Assembly (NCBI GenBank): GCA_937877465.1
Contig: CALFIT010000099.1
Span: 1-27,769 of the forward strand
Reading direction: 5' to 3'
From: an uncultured Bacteroidales bacterium
GTDB taxonomy: Bacteria > Bacteroidota > Bacteroidia > Bacteroidales > F082
DNA length: 27,769 bases
The notes beneath the pieces were generated by a model. That model searched no databases. It saw only the letters and a program-made list of their open reading frames with translations, and was not told the DNA's origin. Position numbers and translations under genes: made by a program. Below are positions 21,852 through 27,769 of the stretch, piece after piece (positions within the stretch are counted from its first letter, which is position 1; every line of letters begins with the position of its first letter).

Positions 21852-21859
21852 CAAAAGTA
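21852..21859 (-). promoter_or_regulatory. -7 box of tRNA-Ser
   Basis: TACTTTTG on the minus strand, about 42 bases upstream of the mature tRNA 5' end, with TTTG motifs 17 and 21 bases further upstream. Confidence 0.6.
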
Positions 21860-21934
21860 CGCATTTTTTCAATTGGCAAACAAAAATATTTGATTTTTTC
21901 TTCCAACATTTTCTCAAATGCTTGAATCATAGCG

Positions 21935-22969
21935 TCAAACGGTCATTTCCCCACGGATGGAAATTTGCAGGATTTCGCGGATTCGGCCTTGCGGAAGCCC
22001 TTCGCCGATGAGGTACATGAGCTTGGCCACGGCTGCTTCGGTGGTCATGTCGTAGCCGCTGAGCACGCCGATGCGGGCCATGTCGAGGCTGGTCTCGTAG
22101 CGTCCCATCTCCACCGATCCGGCCTTGCACTGCGTGATGTTGAGGATGATGAGCCCGCCGTCGATGGCTTCCTTCAAGGCGTCGAGGAACCACGAGGCGG
22201 TAGTGGCGTTGCCCGAGCCGAAGGTCTCCAACACCAAGGCCTTCAGGCCGGGCGTCTTGAGCGAATGGCGCACGAAGTCCTCGGAGATGCCGGGGAAGAG
22301 CTTCAGGATGCCGACGTTGCGGTCCATGTTGGTGTGTACCTTCAGTTTCTTGAAGTTGGGCTTCAGGATGCGCTCCTTATTATATTTGATGTGGACGCCC
22401 ACTTCGGCCAAGTGCGGATAGTTGGTCGAGGCGAAGGCGTTGAAGTTCTCGGCGTTGAACTTGGTGGCGCGGTTGCCGCGCAGCAGTTGGTTTTGGAAGA
22501 AGATGCACACCTCGGGCACGATGGGCGTTTCGTCGTCCTTGGCGGCGGCAATCTCGATGGCGGCAAGGAAGTTCTCGCGGCCATCGGTGCGCACCACGCC
22601 CATAGGCAGCTGCGAACCCGTCAGCACGACGGGCTTGTTGAGGTTTTCGAGCATGAAACTCAGTGCCGAGGCGGTGTAGGCCATCGTGTCGGAGCCGTGA
22701 AGCACCACGAAGCCGTCGTAATGCTCATATTCCTCCCCTATCTTCGTCGCGAGGCGGATCCAGAAGTCGGGCGACATGTTGGACGAGTCGATGAGCGGGT
22801 CAAAGGAATAGAAGTCAATCTGATAGCCGAAGTTCTTCAACACGGGGAGGTGGGCGTAGATGTTGTCGAAGTCGAAAGGCACCAAGGCACCCGACGTGGG
22901 GTCTTGCATCATGCCAATGGTGCCGCCGGTATAGAGCACCAAGATGGAAATTTCTTCTTTGCTTTGCAT
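21935..22969 (-). CDS. ansA: Type I (cytoplasmic) L-asparaginase
   Basis: 344 residues. Hydrolyses asparagine to aspartate and ammonia. Both catalytic threonine regions are clear: VLYTGGTIGM near the N-terminus and VVLHGSDTMAYTASALSFML, followed by KPVVLTGSQLPMG. There is no signal peptide, which together with length points to the cytoplasmic type I enzyme rather than the periplasmic type II. The longer in-frame extension upstream of 22969 would run through the promoter and into the divergent trmO gene and is not used. It is transcribed from TACCTTTG at 22995-23002. Confidence 0.95.
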   Translation of the reverse strand: MQSKEEISILVLYTGGTIGMMQDPTSGALVPFDFDNIYAHLPVLKNFGYQIDFYSFDPLIDSSNMSPDFWIRLATKIGEEYEHYDGFVVLHGSDTMAYTASALSFMLENLNKPVVLTGSQLPMGVVRTDGRENFLAAIEIAAAKDDETPIVPEVCIFFQNQLLRGNRATKFNAENFNAFASTNYPHLAEVGVHIKYNKERILKPNFKKLKVHTNMDRNVGILKLFPGISEDFVRHSLKTPGLKALVLETFGSGNATTASWFLDALKEAIDGGLIILNITQCKAGSVEMGRYETSLDMARIGVLSGYDMTTEAAVAKLMYLIGEGLPQGRIREILQISIRGEMTV

Positions 22970-22994
22970 AACGTATGCGTTTTCTTGCGGGGTG

Positions 22995-23002
22995 CAAAGG
23001 TA
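22995..23002 (-). promoter_or_regulatory. -7 box of ansA
   Basis: TACCTTTG on the minus strand, 25 bases before the ATG at 22969. A TTTG lies 21 bases further upstream. Confidence 0.65.
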
Positions 23003-23035
23003 CGGCTTTTTTTCGCTTGAAGCCAAATTTTTCGT

Positions 23036-23043
23036 TACCTTTG
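23036..23043 (+). promoter_or_regulatory. -7 box of trmO, almost abutting the start codon
   Basis: TACCTTTG ends only four bases before the ATG at 23048, so transcription should begin at or within a base or two of the start codon. Confidence 0.6.
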
Positions 23044-23047
23044 CGGC

Positions 23048-23722
23048 ATGAAAACCATCGCCCGCATCCACACCGACTTCCCGACCAAGTTCGGCATTCC
23101 AAGGCAGAGCGGCATCGTGGCCTCGCTGCAAGGGCGCATCGTGTTTGAGCCTGACTACCGCAACGCGGAGGCCGTGCGCGGCTTGGAGGCGTTTTCGCAC
23201 CTCTGGCTGCTGTGGGAGTTCTCGGAGGCCGTGCGCGACACTTGGTCGCCCACCGTGCGTCCGCCCCGCTTGGGCGGCAACGTGCGCATGGGCGTGTTCG
23301 CCACGCGCTCGCCGTTCCGACCCAATCCCATCGGGCTGTCGTCGGTGAAATTGGAACGCATCGAAATCGACCCGCAACTCGGCCCCGTCGTTTGCGTTTC
23401 AGGCATCGACCTGATGGACGGCACGCCGATTTACGACATCAAGCCCTACATCGCCTACACCGACAGCCATCCCGAAGCCGTCAGCGGATTCGCCACGACA
23501 CCGGCGGAATATCTTTTGGAAGTGGATTTTGCGGAGGAATGGCTGTCGAAAATACCGCTCGACAAAAGGGAAGGCCTGAAAGCCGTGCTTGCGCACGACC
23601 CCAGGCCTCAGTACCATGAAGACCCAAACAGAATCTATGGCCTTCGTTTCGACGCTTTTGATGTCCGTTTCAAGGTGGACGGAAACCGTCTTGAGGTGGT
23701 CGAAGTGGTGTCGTTCACTTAA
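23048..23722 (+). CDS. trmO: tRNA (t6A37)-methyltransferase TrmO (TsaA/YaeB family)
   Basis: 224 residues. The N-terminal VirR/TsaA beta-barrel domain contains IARIHTDFPTKFGIPRQSGIV, LEAFSHLWLLWEFSEA, the strongly conserved GVFATRSPFRPNPIGLSSVKLE and GIDLMDGTPIYDIKPYIAYTD. The C-terminal domain (DPRPQYHEDPNRIYGLRFDAFDVRF) matches the TrmO RPAY-type tail. It uses S-adenosylmethionine to methylate N6-threonylcarbamoyladenosine at position 37 of certain tRNAs. Length equals that of full bacterial TrmO. It is divergent from ansA and its end overlaps the convergent lipoprotein gene by eight bases. Confidence 0.95.
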   Translation: MKTIARIHTDFPTKFGIPRQSGIVASLQGRIVFEPDYRNAEAVRGLEAFSHLWLLWEFSEAVRDTWSPTVRPPRLGGNVRMGVFATRSPFRPNPIGLSSVKLERIEIDPQLGPVVCVSGIDLMDGTPIYDIKPYIAYTDSHPEAVSGFATTPAEYLLEVDFAEEWLSKIPLDKREGLKAVLAHDPRPQYHEDPNRIYGLRFDAFDVRFKVDGNRLEVVEVVSFT

Positions 23723-24515
23723 TTTTCTCCACCGCCGTCTGCAAGATCTTGCCGTCTGTCTTGTCGTAGACATAGGTCAAGATATAGCATTGGTCGGCAT
23801 TGTAGGCTTCGTCAATCTCGGCAGTGTGCTGAAGGGCGAACTCGTCGTTGACGAAGACTTGGCCTTCGCTCAGAAAGTCGCCGTCGAAGCCGTTCAGCGT
23901 GCCACGAAACACGTTGCGGAACACATAGTTGTCGTCCACGCCACCCGGAACGGTCTGTTTCCCGACGATGCTGTCTTCCACCAAGCACACGCTGACATAC
24001 AGTTGCCCGACGACATCGGAGGTGGCCACCACATCCGACTCCACTTTCAGTTGGCGTGTCGCCTCGTCGTAGCTGTTGCTGATGGTGATGTCGAAAGTCT
24101 GGGCTTCGGCGAGGGCGTCGGCCACCGGCGTGTCGATTTGCTCGACATAAAGGGTGTTGCCGTCAGTCAAGGCCACATGGTCGACGGCAAACAGTGGGTT
24201 CGACGAGTTGTTGTTGTACCACTCCGTGCCTTCTTCCGTTCTGAAGTCGGGGAATCCGCCTACCGGCATGGCCAAGAAGCCGGCGTGGACGCTCAAGATG
24301 AAGACGCGGTCTTCGCCCAAGCGGTGCTGCAACTCGTGGGCAGCCGTGGCCGCCTCGGGGCAGTTGACGCAACGCACGCCCGTGAAGTCCTTGATGAGCA
24401 CCGTCTTGCTGCCGCCCGTAGGCGTGTAAGGCTTGTGCGGATTGTCGATTTTGTCGCAGCTCGCCGATGCCAACATCAGGGCCGCTACTATTGTGATTAT
24501 GGATATTTTCTTCAT
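23715..24515 (-). CDS. Omp28-like outer-membrane lipoprotein with thioredoxin-like N-terminal domain
   Basis: 266 residues. Lipoprotein signal MKKISIITIVAALMLASASC with lipidated Cys20. Residues ~38-110 resemble a thioredoxin fold, with a C49-V-N-C52 motif after KDFTGVRC and a following FILSVHAGF strand. The remainder is a beta-rich domain (YVSVCLVEDSIVGKQ, VFRNVFRGTLNGFDGDFLS, YILTYVYDKTDGKILQTAVEKI), the layout seen in the Bacteroidota Omp28 family (PF11551-like). It lies 10 bases after the DUF6029-like gene, clearly the same operon. A redox or envelope-assembly role is possible but not demonstrated by sequence. Confidence 0.8.
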   Translation of the reverse strand: MKKISIITIVAALMLASASCDKIDNPHKPYTPTGGSKTVLIKDFTGVRCVNCPEAATAAHELQHRLGEDRVFILSVHAGFLAMPVGGFPDFRTEEGTEWYNNNSSNPLFAVDHVALTDGNTLYVEQIDTPVADALAEAQTFDITISNSYDEATRQLKVESDVVATSDVVGQLYVSVCLVEDSIVGKQTVPGGVDDNYVFRNVFRGTLNGFDGDFLSEGQVFVNDEFALQHTAEIDEAYNADQCYILTYVYDKTDGKILQTAVEKIK

Positions 24516-24525
24516 TTTTACCGAT

Positions 24526-26265
24526 TTAGAATGATGTTGAAACCGTTAAAGTGACACCCGATGATGCAGGCACCGTGCGGCACACGCCGCCCACGCACAC
24601 CACGCCTTCGCTTTGGCGACCGCCGCTCAGCATGACGCGGGTGGCATCGTGGATATAGGTGACCGTGCCCGTGAAGTAATGGTCGCGGTACTCCTCGACG
24701 GGGTTGCCGTAGTTCCACTTGTCGGCGATGGAGAAGGCCCAGTGCGGGTTGATGCTGTATTCGAGCAAGGCCGCCGCCCAGTCGCCGCGCTTCTGGTAGT
24801 CCTTCACCTCGCTCTCGTCGTACTCGTAGCCTTTGTGTACCTCCTTTTCCCAAAGTCCTTGAAGCTCAAGGCGCAGGCTCTGTTTCCTGTTGATCTTGTA
24901 GGTCACGTCCATGAAGCCGATGTTGGCCTGCACCACGGGAGCGCCGGCATGGCCTTCGATGGTCTCGATGTCGTAATAGAGGTTGATGTATTGCGCCGTG
25001 ATGTGCCAGTCCTTATTGATCTTCTTGTCTATCTCGAAGTTGATGTCGCGGAAGAAGCGGTGGTCGCTGACGGCGAAGAAGTTGGACGTATAGCCCAAGG
25101 TGCCTTTCTTGTTGAGCACCATCTGTCCGTCGGCCATGATGGAGTCGCGCACGATGTCGTTCACTTGACTCATGTTGAAGGCCAATTTGGTACCATATTT
25201 TCCGCCGAGGGCCGTGCCTTTCGGGATGGTGTAGTTGATTTGCAGTTGTGCCGCCATCTCGCCGTTGGGTTGGGTCGAGTAGGTGTACATCGACGGCAGG
25301 CTGTGGGTGTGCGTATAATTAATAGGTGGGATGAAGTTGATGTCCAAGTCGTTCTGCTTGCCTGTGTACATCGACTTGAAGCTCATGTTGTCGACACGCT
25401 TCACTTGAAGGACGGCACCGAAGCCCTTTTGCGAATAACTCAGCGACGACAGTATGGCGCGGCCTTCCTTGTAGATGAAGTTGTTGATGGCCGACGGGTC
25501 GTTGATCTTGTAGGCGTATTCCGTACTGAAGGCCCAGTTGCCGTAGCCCAAGTTGATGCGGGCAGCCGCTGCGCCCACGTTTTCGGGGATGTAGTAGAAC
25601 AGGCTTTGGTCGTACTGTTTCTTGCTGACGAAGCTGCCGCCAATCGTCATGCTGAACTTGGAGTCGTTGAGTGAGGCGATGCTTTGGTTGAGGTTCCATT
25701 CGCCGTCAACGCCGCGCACGATGCCTCGATAGTCGTCGGCGGCGAAGTCGCGCTCAAGATAAGGTGCCCAAAAGTAACGTTGGCGGCCATACACGCCCTT
25801 CAAGGTCACGCCACGGGTGGGACGCACCACCACGCGGGCACCGCGCAGGGCGTTGTCCATGCCCAAAGACCACTCCTCGTAGGTGCGAAACACGAGGCCG
25901 CTCCCAAACTGGTCGTAGATGTCGCCCACGGTCATGCCGATGAAGCCGTTGTCGTAGGTGGCGAAGAAATTGGCCACGCCCACGCCGTTCAGCTCGCTGC
26001 GGAAGCCGTTCATCTCAGGCAAGAAAGCCTCGAAACGGATACCCGCCGAGAAGTGGCCGTTGGTGTAGCCCACCTTACCGAAACCATTGATACCCAATTT
26101 CTTGCCGTTGAGGTCGGTGATGTCGATACCCTCATCGAGCATGTAATACTGGGCATCGGTCTGGAAGCTGCCGTTCACTTGGCTGTTTTCGATGAACGAC
26201 TGGGCACTCACTCTGAGACTCAAAGCCAGAGCGAGTGCGCTTAATAAGAGTATATGTTTACGCAT
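24526..26265 (-). CDS. DUF6029-like outer-membrane beta-barrel protein
   Basis: 579 residues. A signal peptide (MRKHILLLSALALALSLRVSA) is followed by VNGSFQTDAQYYMLDE, which resembles the start of Bacteroidota DUF6029 proteins, and by repeated amphipathic strands (GRQRYFWAPYLERDF, LGYGNWAFSTEYAYKIN, WHITAQYINLYYDI, WAFSIADKWNYGNPVEEYRDHYFTGTVTYI), ending in LTVSTSF with a terminal Phe. No plug or TonB-dependent features are present, so it looks like a passive or structural barrel. The start at 26265 gives a clean signal peptide; the longer in-frame start would lie in the intergenic repeat. Two cysteines near the C-terminus (CVGGVC) could form a disulfide, consistent with thiol-redox neighbours. 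Family name is from memory and should be treated as likely, not certain. Confidence 0.75.
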   Translation of the reverse strand: MRKHILLLSALALALSLRVSAQSFIENSQVNGSFQTDAQYYMLDEGIDITDLNGKKLGINGFGKVGYTNGHFSAGIRFEAFLPEMNGFRSELNGVGVANFFATYDNGFIGMTVGDIYDQFGSGLVFRTYEEWSLGMDNALRGARVVVRPTRGVTLKGVYGRQRYFWAPYLERDFAADDYRGIVRGVDGEWNLNQSIASLNDSKFSMTIGGSFVSKKQYDQSLFYYIPENVGAAAARINLGYGNWAFSTEYAYKINDPSAINNFIYKEGRAILSSLSYSQKGFGAVLQVKRVDNMSFKSMYTGKQNDLDINFIPPINYTHTHSLPSMYTYSTQPNGEMAAQLQINYTIPKGTALGGKYGTKLAFNMSQVNDIVRDSIMADGQMVLNKKGTLGYTSNFFAVSDHRFFRDINFEIDKKINKDWHITAQYINLYYDIETIEGHAGAPVVQANIGFMDVTYKINRKQSLRLELQGLWEKEVHKGYEYDESEVKDYQKRGDWAAALLEYSINPHWAFSIADKWNYGNPVEEYRDHYFTGTVTYIHDATRVMLSGGRQSEGVVCVGGVCRTVPASSGVTLTVSTSF

Positions 26266-26282
26266 AAATGTGTCTATTTTGA

Positions 26283-26353
26283 CTTCGAGACACGGGACTG
26301 CGCGACTGCGGGACAAACCCAAGTCTCGTGTCCCGCAGTCTCGTAGTCTCGCG
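26283..26353. repeat. Imperfect inverted repeat of GCGGGAC/GTCTCGT units
   Basis: The left arm (26286-26314, CGAGACACGGGACTGCG then CGACTGCGGGAC) and right arm (26322-26350, GTCTCGTGTCCCGC then AGTCTCGTAGTCTCG) are largely complementary with several mismatches around a short AAACCCAA spacer. It fills most of the 96-base gap between the thioredoxin stop and the DUF6029-like start. It shares 14 identical bases with the repeat inside tatD. Confidence 0.75.
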
Positions 26354-26361
26354 TCAAATGA

Positions 26362-26865
26362 TTACTTTTTCTTCTTCGCGACTTTCAGAATCTCTTCGTA
26401 GAGGTCTTCTTCGCCGCCTTCGATGTAGCCCGTGTGCTGGTAGACGAGTTTGCCGTTGCCGTCGAAGAGGAAGGTGTGAGGCGGGTTGCTGACGTTCATG
26501 GCACGTTTGAGGTCGCTGTTCACGTCGAGCAGGACGTCAAAGTCCCAGCCCTTGCCTTCCACGACGGGCTTCACCTTGGCCGTTGAGCGCGAGTCGTCGA
26601 TGCTGACGGCATAAAGCTTCACACCGGTTTCGTCCACCCAGTCTTGGTACACGTCGTTCAAGGCATTGTGCTCCTTGATGCACGGTCCGCACCAAGTGGC
26701 CCAAAACGTGAGAACGATGGGGTTGCCGTTGTTCGACAGCTGGGAGATGTTCACATCCTTGCCGTTCAGGTCCTTCAAGGTGACGCTCGGCAGGTCCGAT
26801 TTCGATTGCGCATAAAGCCCCGACACCATCAAGGCCATCATTAAAAACGCTGTTAGTCTTTTCAT
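26362..26865 (-). CDS. TlpA/ResA-like periplasmic thioredoxin
   Basis: 167 residues. A signal peptide (MKRLTAFLMMALMVSGLYA) precedes a redoxin domain with the TlpA-type opening LPSVTLKDLNGKDVNISQL, the active site W58-C59-G60-P61-C62 in FWATWCGPCIKEH, YAVSIDDSRS, and the cis-Pro loop VSNPPHTFLFDGNGK. It would act as a thiol-disulfide oxidoreductase outside the cytoplasmic membrane. It is the first of three minus-strand genes (thioredoxin, DUF6029-like barrel, Omp28-like lipoprotein). The ATG at 26865 is preferred over the upstream in-frame start because the extra residues come from the simple repeat and break the signal peptide. Confidence 0.93.
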   Translation of the reverse strand: MKRLTAFLMMALMVSGLYAQSKSDLPSVTLKDLNGKDVNISQLSNNGNPIVLTFWATWCGPCIKEHNALNDVYQDWVDETGVKLYAVSIDDSRSTAKVKPVVEGKGWDFDVLLDVNSDLKRAMNVSNPPHTFLFDGNGKLVYQHTGYIEGGEEDLYEEILKVAKKKK

Positions 26866-26873
26866 ATTGATTT

Positions 26874-26927
26874 TAGATTTAAAGATTTCAGATTTCAAAT
26901 TTCAGGATTTCAGATTTCAAGATTCTT
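26874..26927. repeat. GATTTCA simple repeat between manA and the thioredoxin gene
   Basis: Degenerate tandem units (GATTTCA, GATTTCAAATTTCAG, GATTTCA, GATTTCAAG) fill the whole 51-base gap. The manA stop codon (26917-26919) lies within it. No -7 box is seen here for the thioredoxin gene. Confidence 0.65.
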
Positions 26928-27769
26928 CGAGCTGGCAATAGATTTCGAGTAGCTTGCAATATTTTTCGGCCCTGATGGCAACTTTCTTGACGACGTTTGG
27001 AATCAGGACACATTCTCCGGCATTTACAAATATCGCGCCATTTTCCCACACCAACGAAAAAATTCCTTCCAAAGGCATCAGAATCACGAAAGAGTCGAGG
27101 TTGGAGTAGTCCTTTTCCATCTCGCCTTGCAGTTGGAGGAGATTGGTCACAAAATACTGGCAATCAACCACATTAACCGTTTTGTTCATCACCTGTGGCA
27201 CCTCGATTCTATAGTTGTCGGGTATGGTGCCGTCGATGGCCTCCACCGACTGCGGAATGTGCAGCTCGCGACGCATTCCGGCCACGTCGATGCGGTCCCA
27301 ATCATAAATACGGTAAGTCGTATCGGATGTTTGCTGTATCTCGGCCACCATGATGCCCGGACCCAGCGCATGGACACGACCCGCAGGGATGAAAAACACA
27401 TCGTCCTTCGCCACCTGCTCGTGGTTCAGCACCGATTGCAGTCGGTTGTCTTTCAACACATTGGCATAATCCATCCGTGTCAATGGGCGGTTGAAGCCCA
27501 TGACGAGTTCGGCATCCTTGTCGGCCTGCATCACATACCACATCTCGGTCTTGCCGTTGCCCAAGCCGCGTTTCTCGGCTAACTCGTCGTCGGGGTGAAC
27601 CTGCACCGAGAGCCAGTCGTTGGCGTCGATGATTTTCAGCAGCAACGGGAACTGCTCGCCGTATTGGTCGAACACCGAATCGCCCACAAGGTCGCCCATG
27701 AAGGTTTCCACTAAGTCGTTGATTTCGTCGCCCTCGAAGTCGCCGTTGGCGACCAAGCTCTGCTCGTCC
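26917..27769 (-). CDS. manA: Mannose-6-phosphate isomerase, class I (N-terminus cut by the window edge)
   Basis: 284 residues are visible; the frame continues off the right edge (reading DEQSLVANGDFEGDEINDLVE from the cut). It interconverts mannose-6-phosphate and fructose-6-phosphate. Zinc-site motifs of the type I cupin isomerase are present: LLLKIIDANDWLSVQVHPDDE (Gln and His ligands), KTEMWYVM (Glu ligand) and FIPAGRVHALGPGI (His ligand). Only the extreme N-terminus is missing. The last codons fall at the edge of a GATTTCA repeat that also supplies the stop codon. The thioredoxin gene follows after 51 bases with no obvious promoter, so the genes may be co-transcribed. Confidence 0.93.
   Translation of the reverse strand, partial: DEQSLVANGDFEGDEINDLVETFMGDLVGDSVFDQYGEQFPLLLKIIDANDWLSVQVHPDDELAEKRGLGNGKTEMWYVMQADKDAELVMGFNRPLTRMDYANVLKDNRLQSVLNHEQVAKDDVFFIPAGRVHALGPGIMVAEIQQTSDTTYRIYDWDRIDVAGMRRELHIPQSVEAIDGTIPDNYRIEVPQVMNKTVNVVDCQYFVTNLLQLQGEMEKDYSNLDSFVILMPLEGIFSLVWENGAIFVNAGECVLIPNVVKKVAIRAEKYCKLLEIYCQLEES

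Noticed and set aside
21686..21925. Small plus-strand frame beginning MNYYVLILSSFLAERAGFEPAVPFW
   Set aside because: The AERAGFEPAVPF string is the well-known false translation of the reverse complement of a tRNA T-arm; the region is tRNA-Ser.
21965..23020. 351-codon plus-strand frame opposite the asparaginase
   Set aside because: Shadow frame rich in Val, Gly, His and Asp; the minus strand encodes an intact asparaginase.
1..27769. Search for CRISPR arrays, transposases, integrases, attachment sites, restriction or toxin-antitoxin systems
   Set aside because: No regularly spaced repeats and no recognisable transposase, integrase or defence genes; the only repeats are the short elements listed.

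Overview
The window reads as a chromosomal segment of a moderately GC-rich member of the Bacteroidota, most likely order Bacteroidales. The evidence is the promoter grammar (many genes have a TAnnTTTG -7 box, often with TTG or TTTG about 18-21 bases upstream, and no Shine-Dalgarno sequence), together with a CarboxypepD_reg/TonB-dependent receptor, several PorT-like small outer-membrane barrels, an exbB-exbD-exbD operon, an Omp28-type lipoprotein and a class II (B12-dependent) ribonucleotide reductase. There are 27 protein genes (two cut by the window edges) and one tRNA. No stretch longer than about 180 bases lacks a gene.

Layout. 1-1244: divergent cinA (partial) and a uridine-phosphorylase-like gene with overlapping promoters. 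1379-5090: an envelope cluster of an OmpA-type protein and three small beta-barrel proteins in alternating orientation, with strong shared terminators between convergent pairs. 5199-7971: two tandem Xaa-Pro aminopeptidases of different subfamilies. 8003-10522: a TonB-dependent receptor without a SusD partner. 10644-12347: rpmB, a SlyD-like FKBP that seems to lack the usual inserted chaperone domain, and an MscS channel. 12419-14144: an exosortase-family membrane protein coupled to a ROK-family kinase-like protein. 14176-15387: an accessory-looking AAA-type ATPase behind an elaborate palindromic element. 15567-18347: nrdJ with two terminators. 18452-21810: tatD, the exbB/membrane protein/exbD/exbD operon and tRNA-Ser(GGA), all on the minus strand. 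21935-23722: type I asparaginase divergent from trmO. 23715-27769: a minus-strand run of manA (partial), a TlpA-like thioredoxin, a DUF6029-like outer-membrane protein and an Omp28-like lipoprotein.

How the genes fit together. The ExbB/ExbD operon would energise TonB-dependent receptors such as the one at 8003-10522. The OmpA protein, small barrels, receptor, exosortase and the thioredoxin/DUF6029/Omp28 run are all envelope functions. The rest is housekeeping: translation and tRNA modification, nucleotide metabolism, peptide and asparagine catabolism, and sugar phosphate interconversion.

The observations most worth following up are the 48-bp nested palindrome in front of the ATPase, a GCGGGAC-type repeat that lies both in an intergenic inverted repeat and in frame inside tatD, the insert-less SlyD, and the exosortase-ROK pair. 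I did not find a clearly new multi-gene system. All identifications come from reading the translated sequences; no database search was run.
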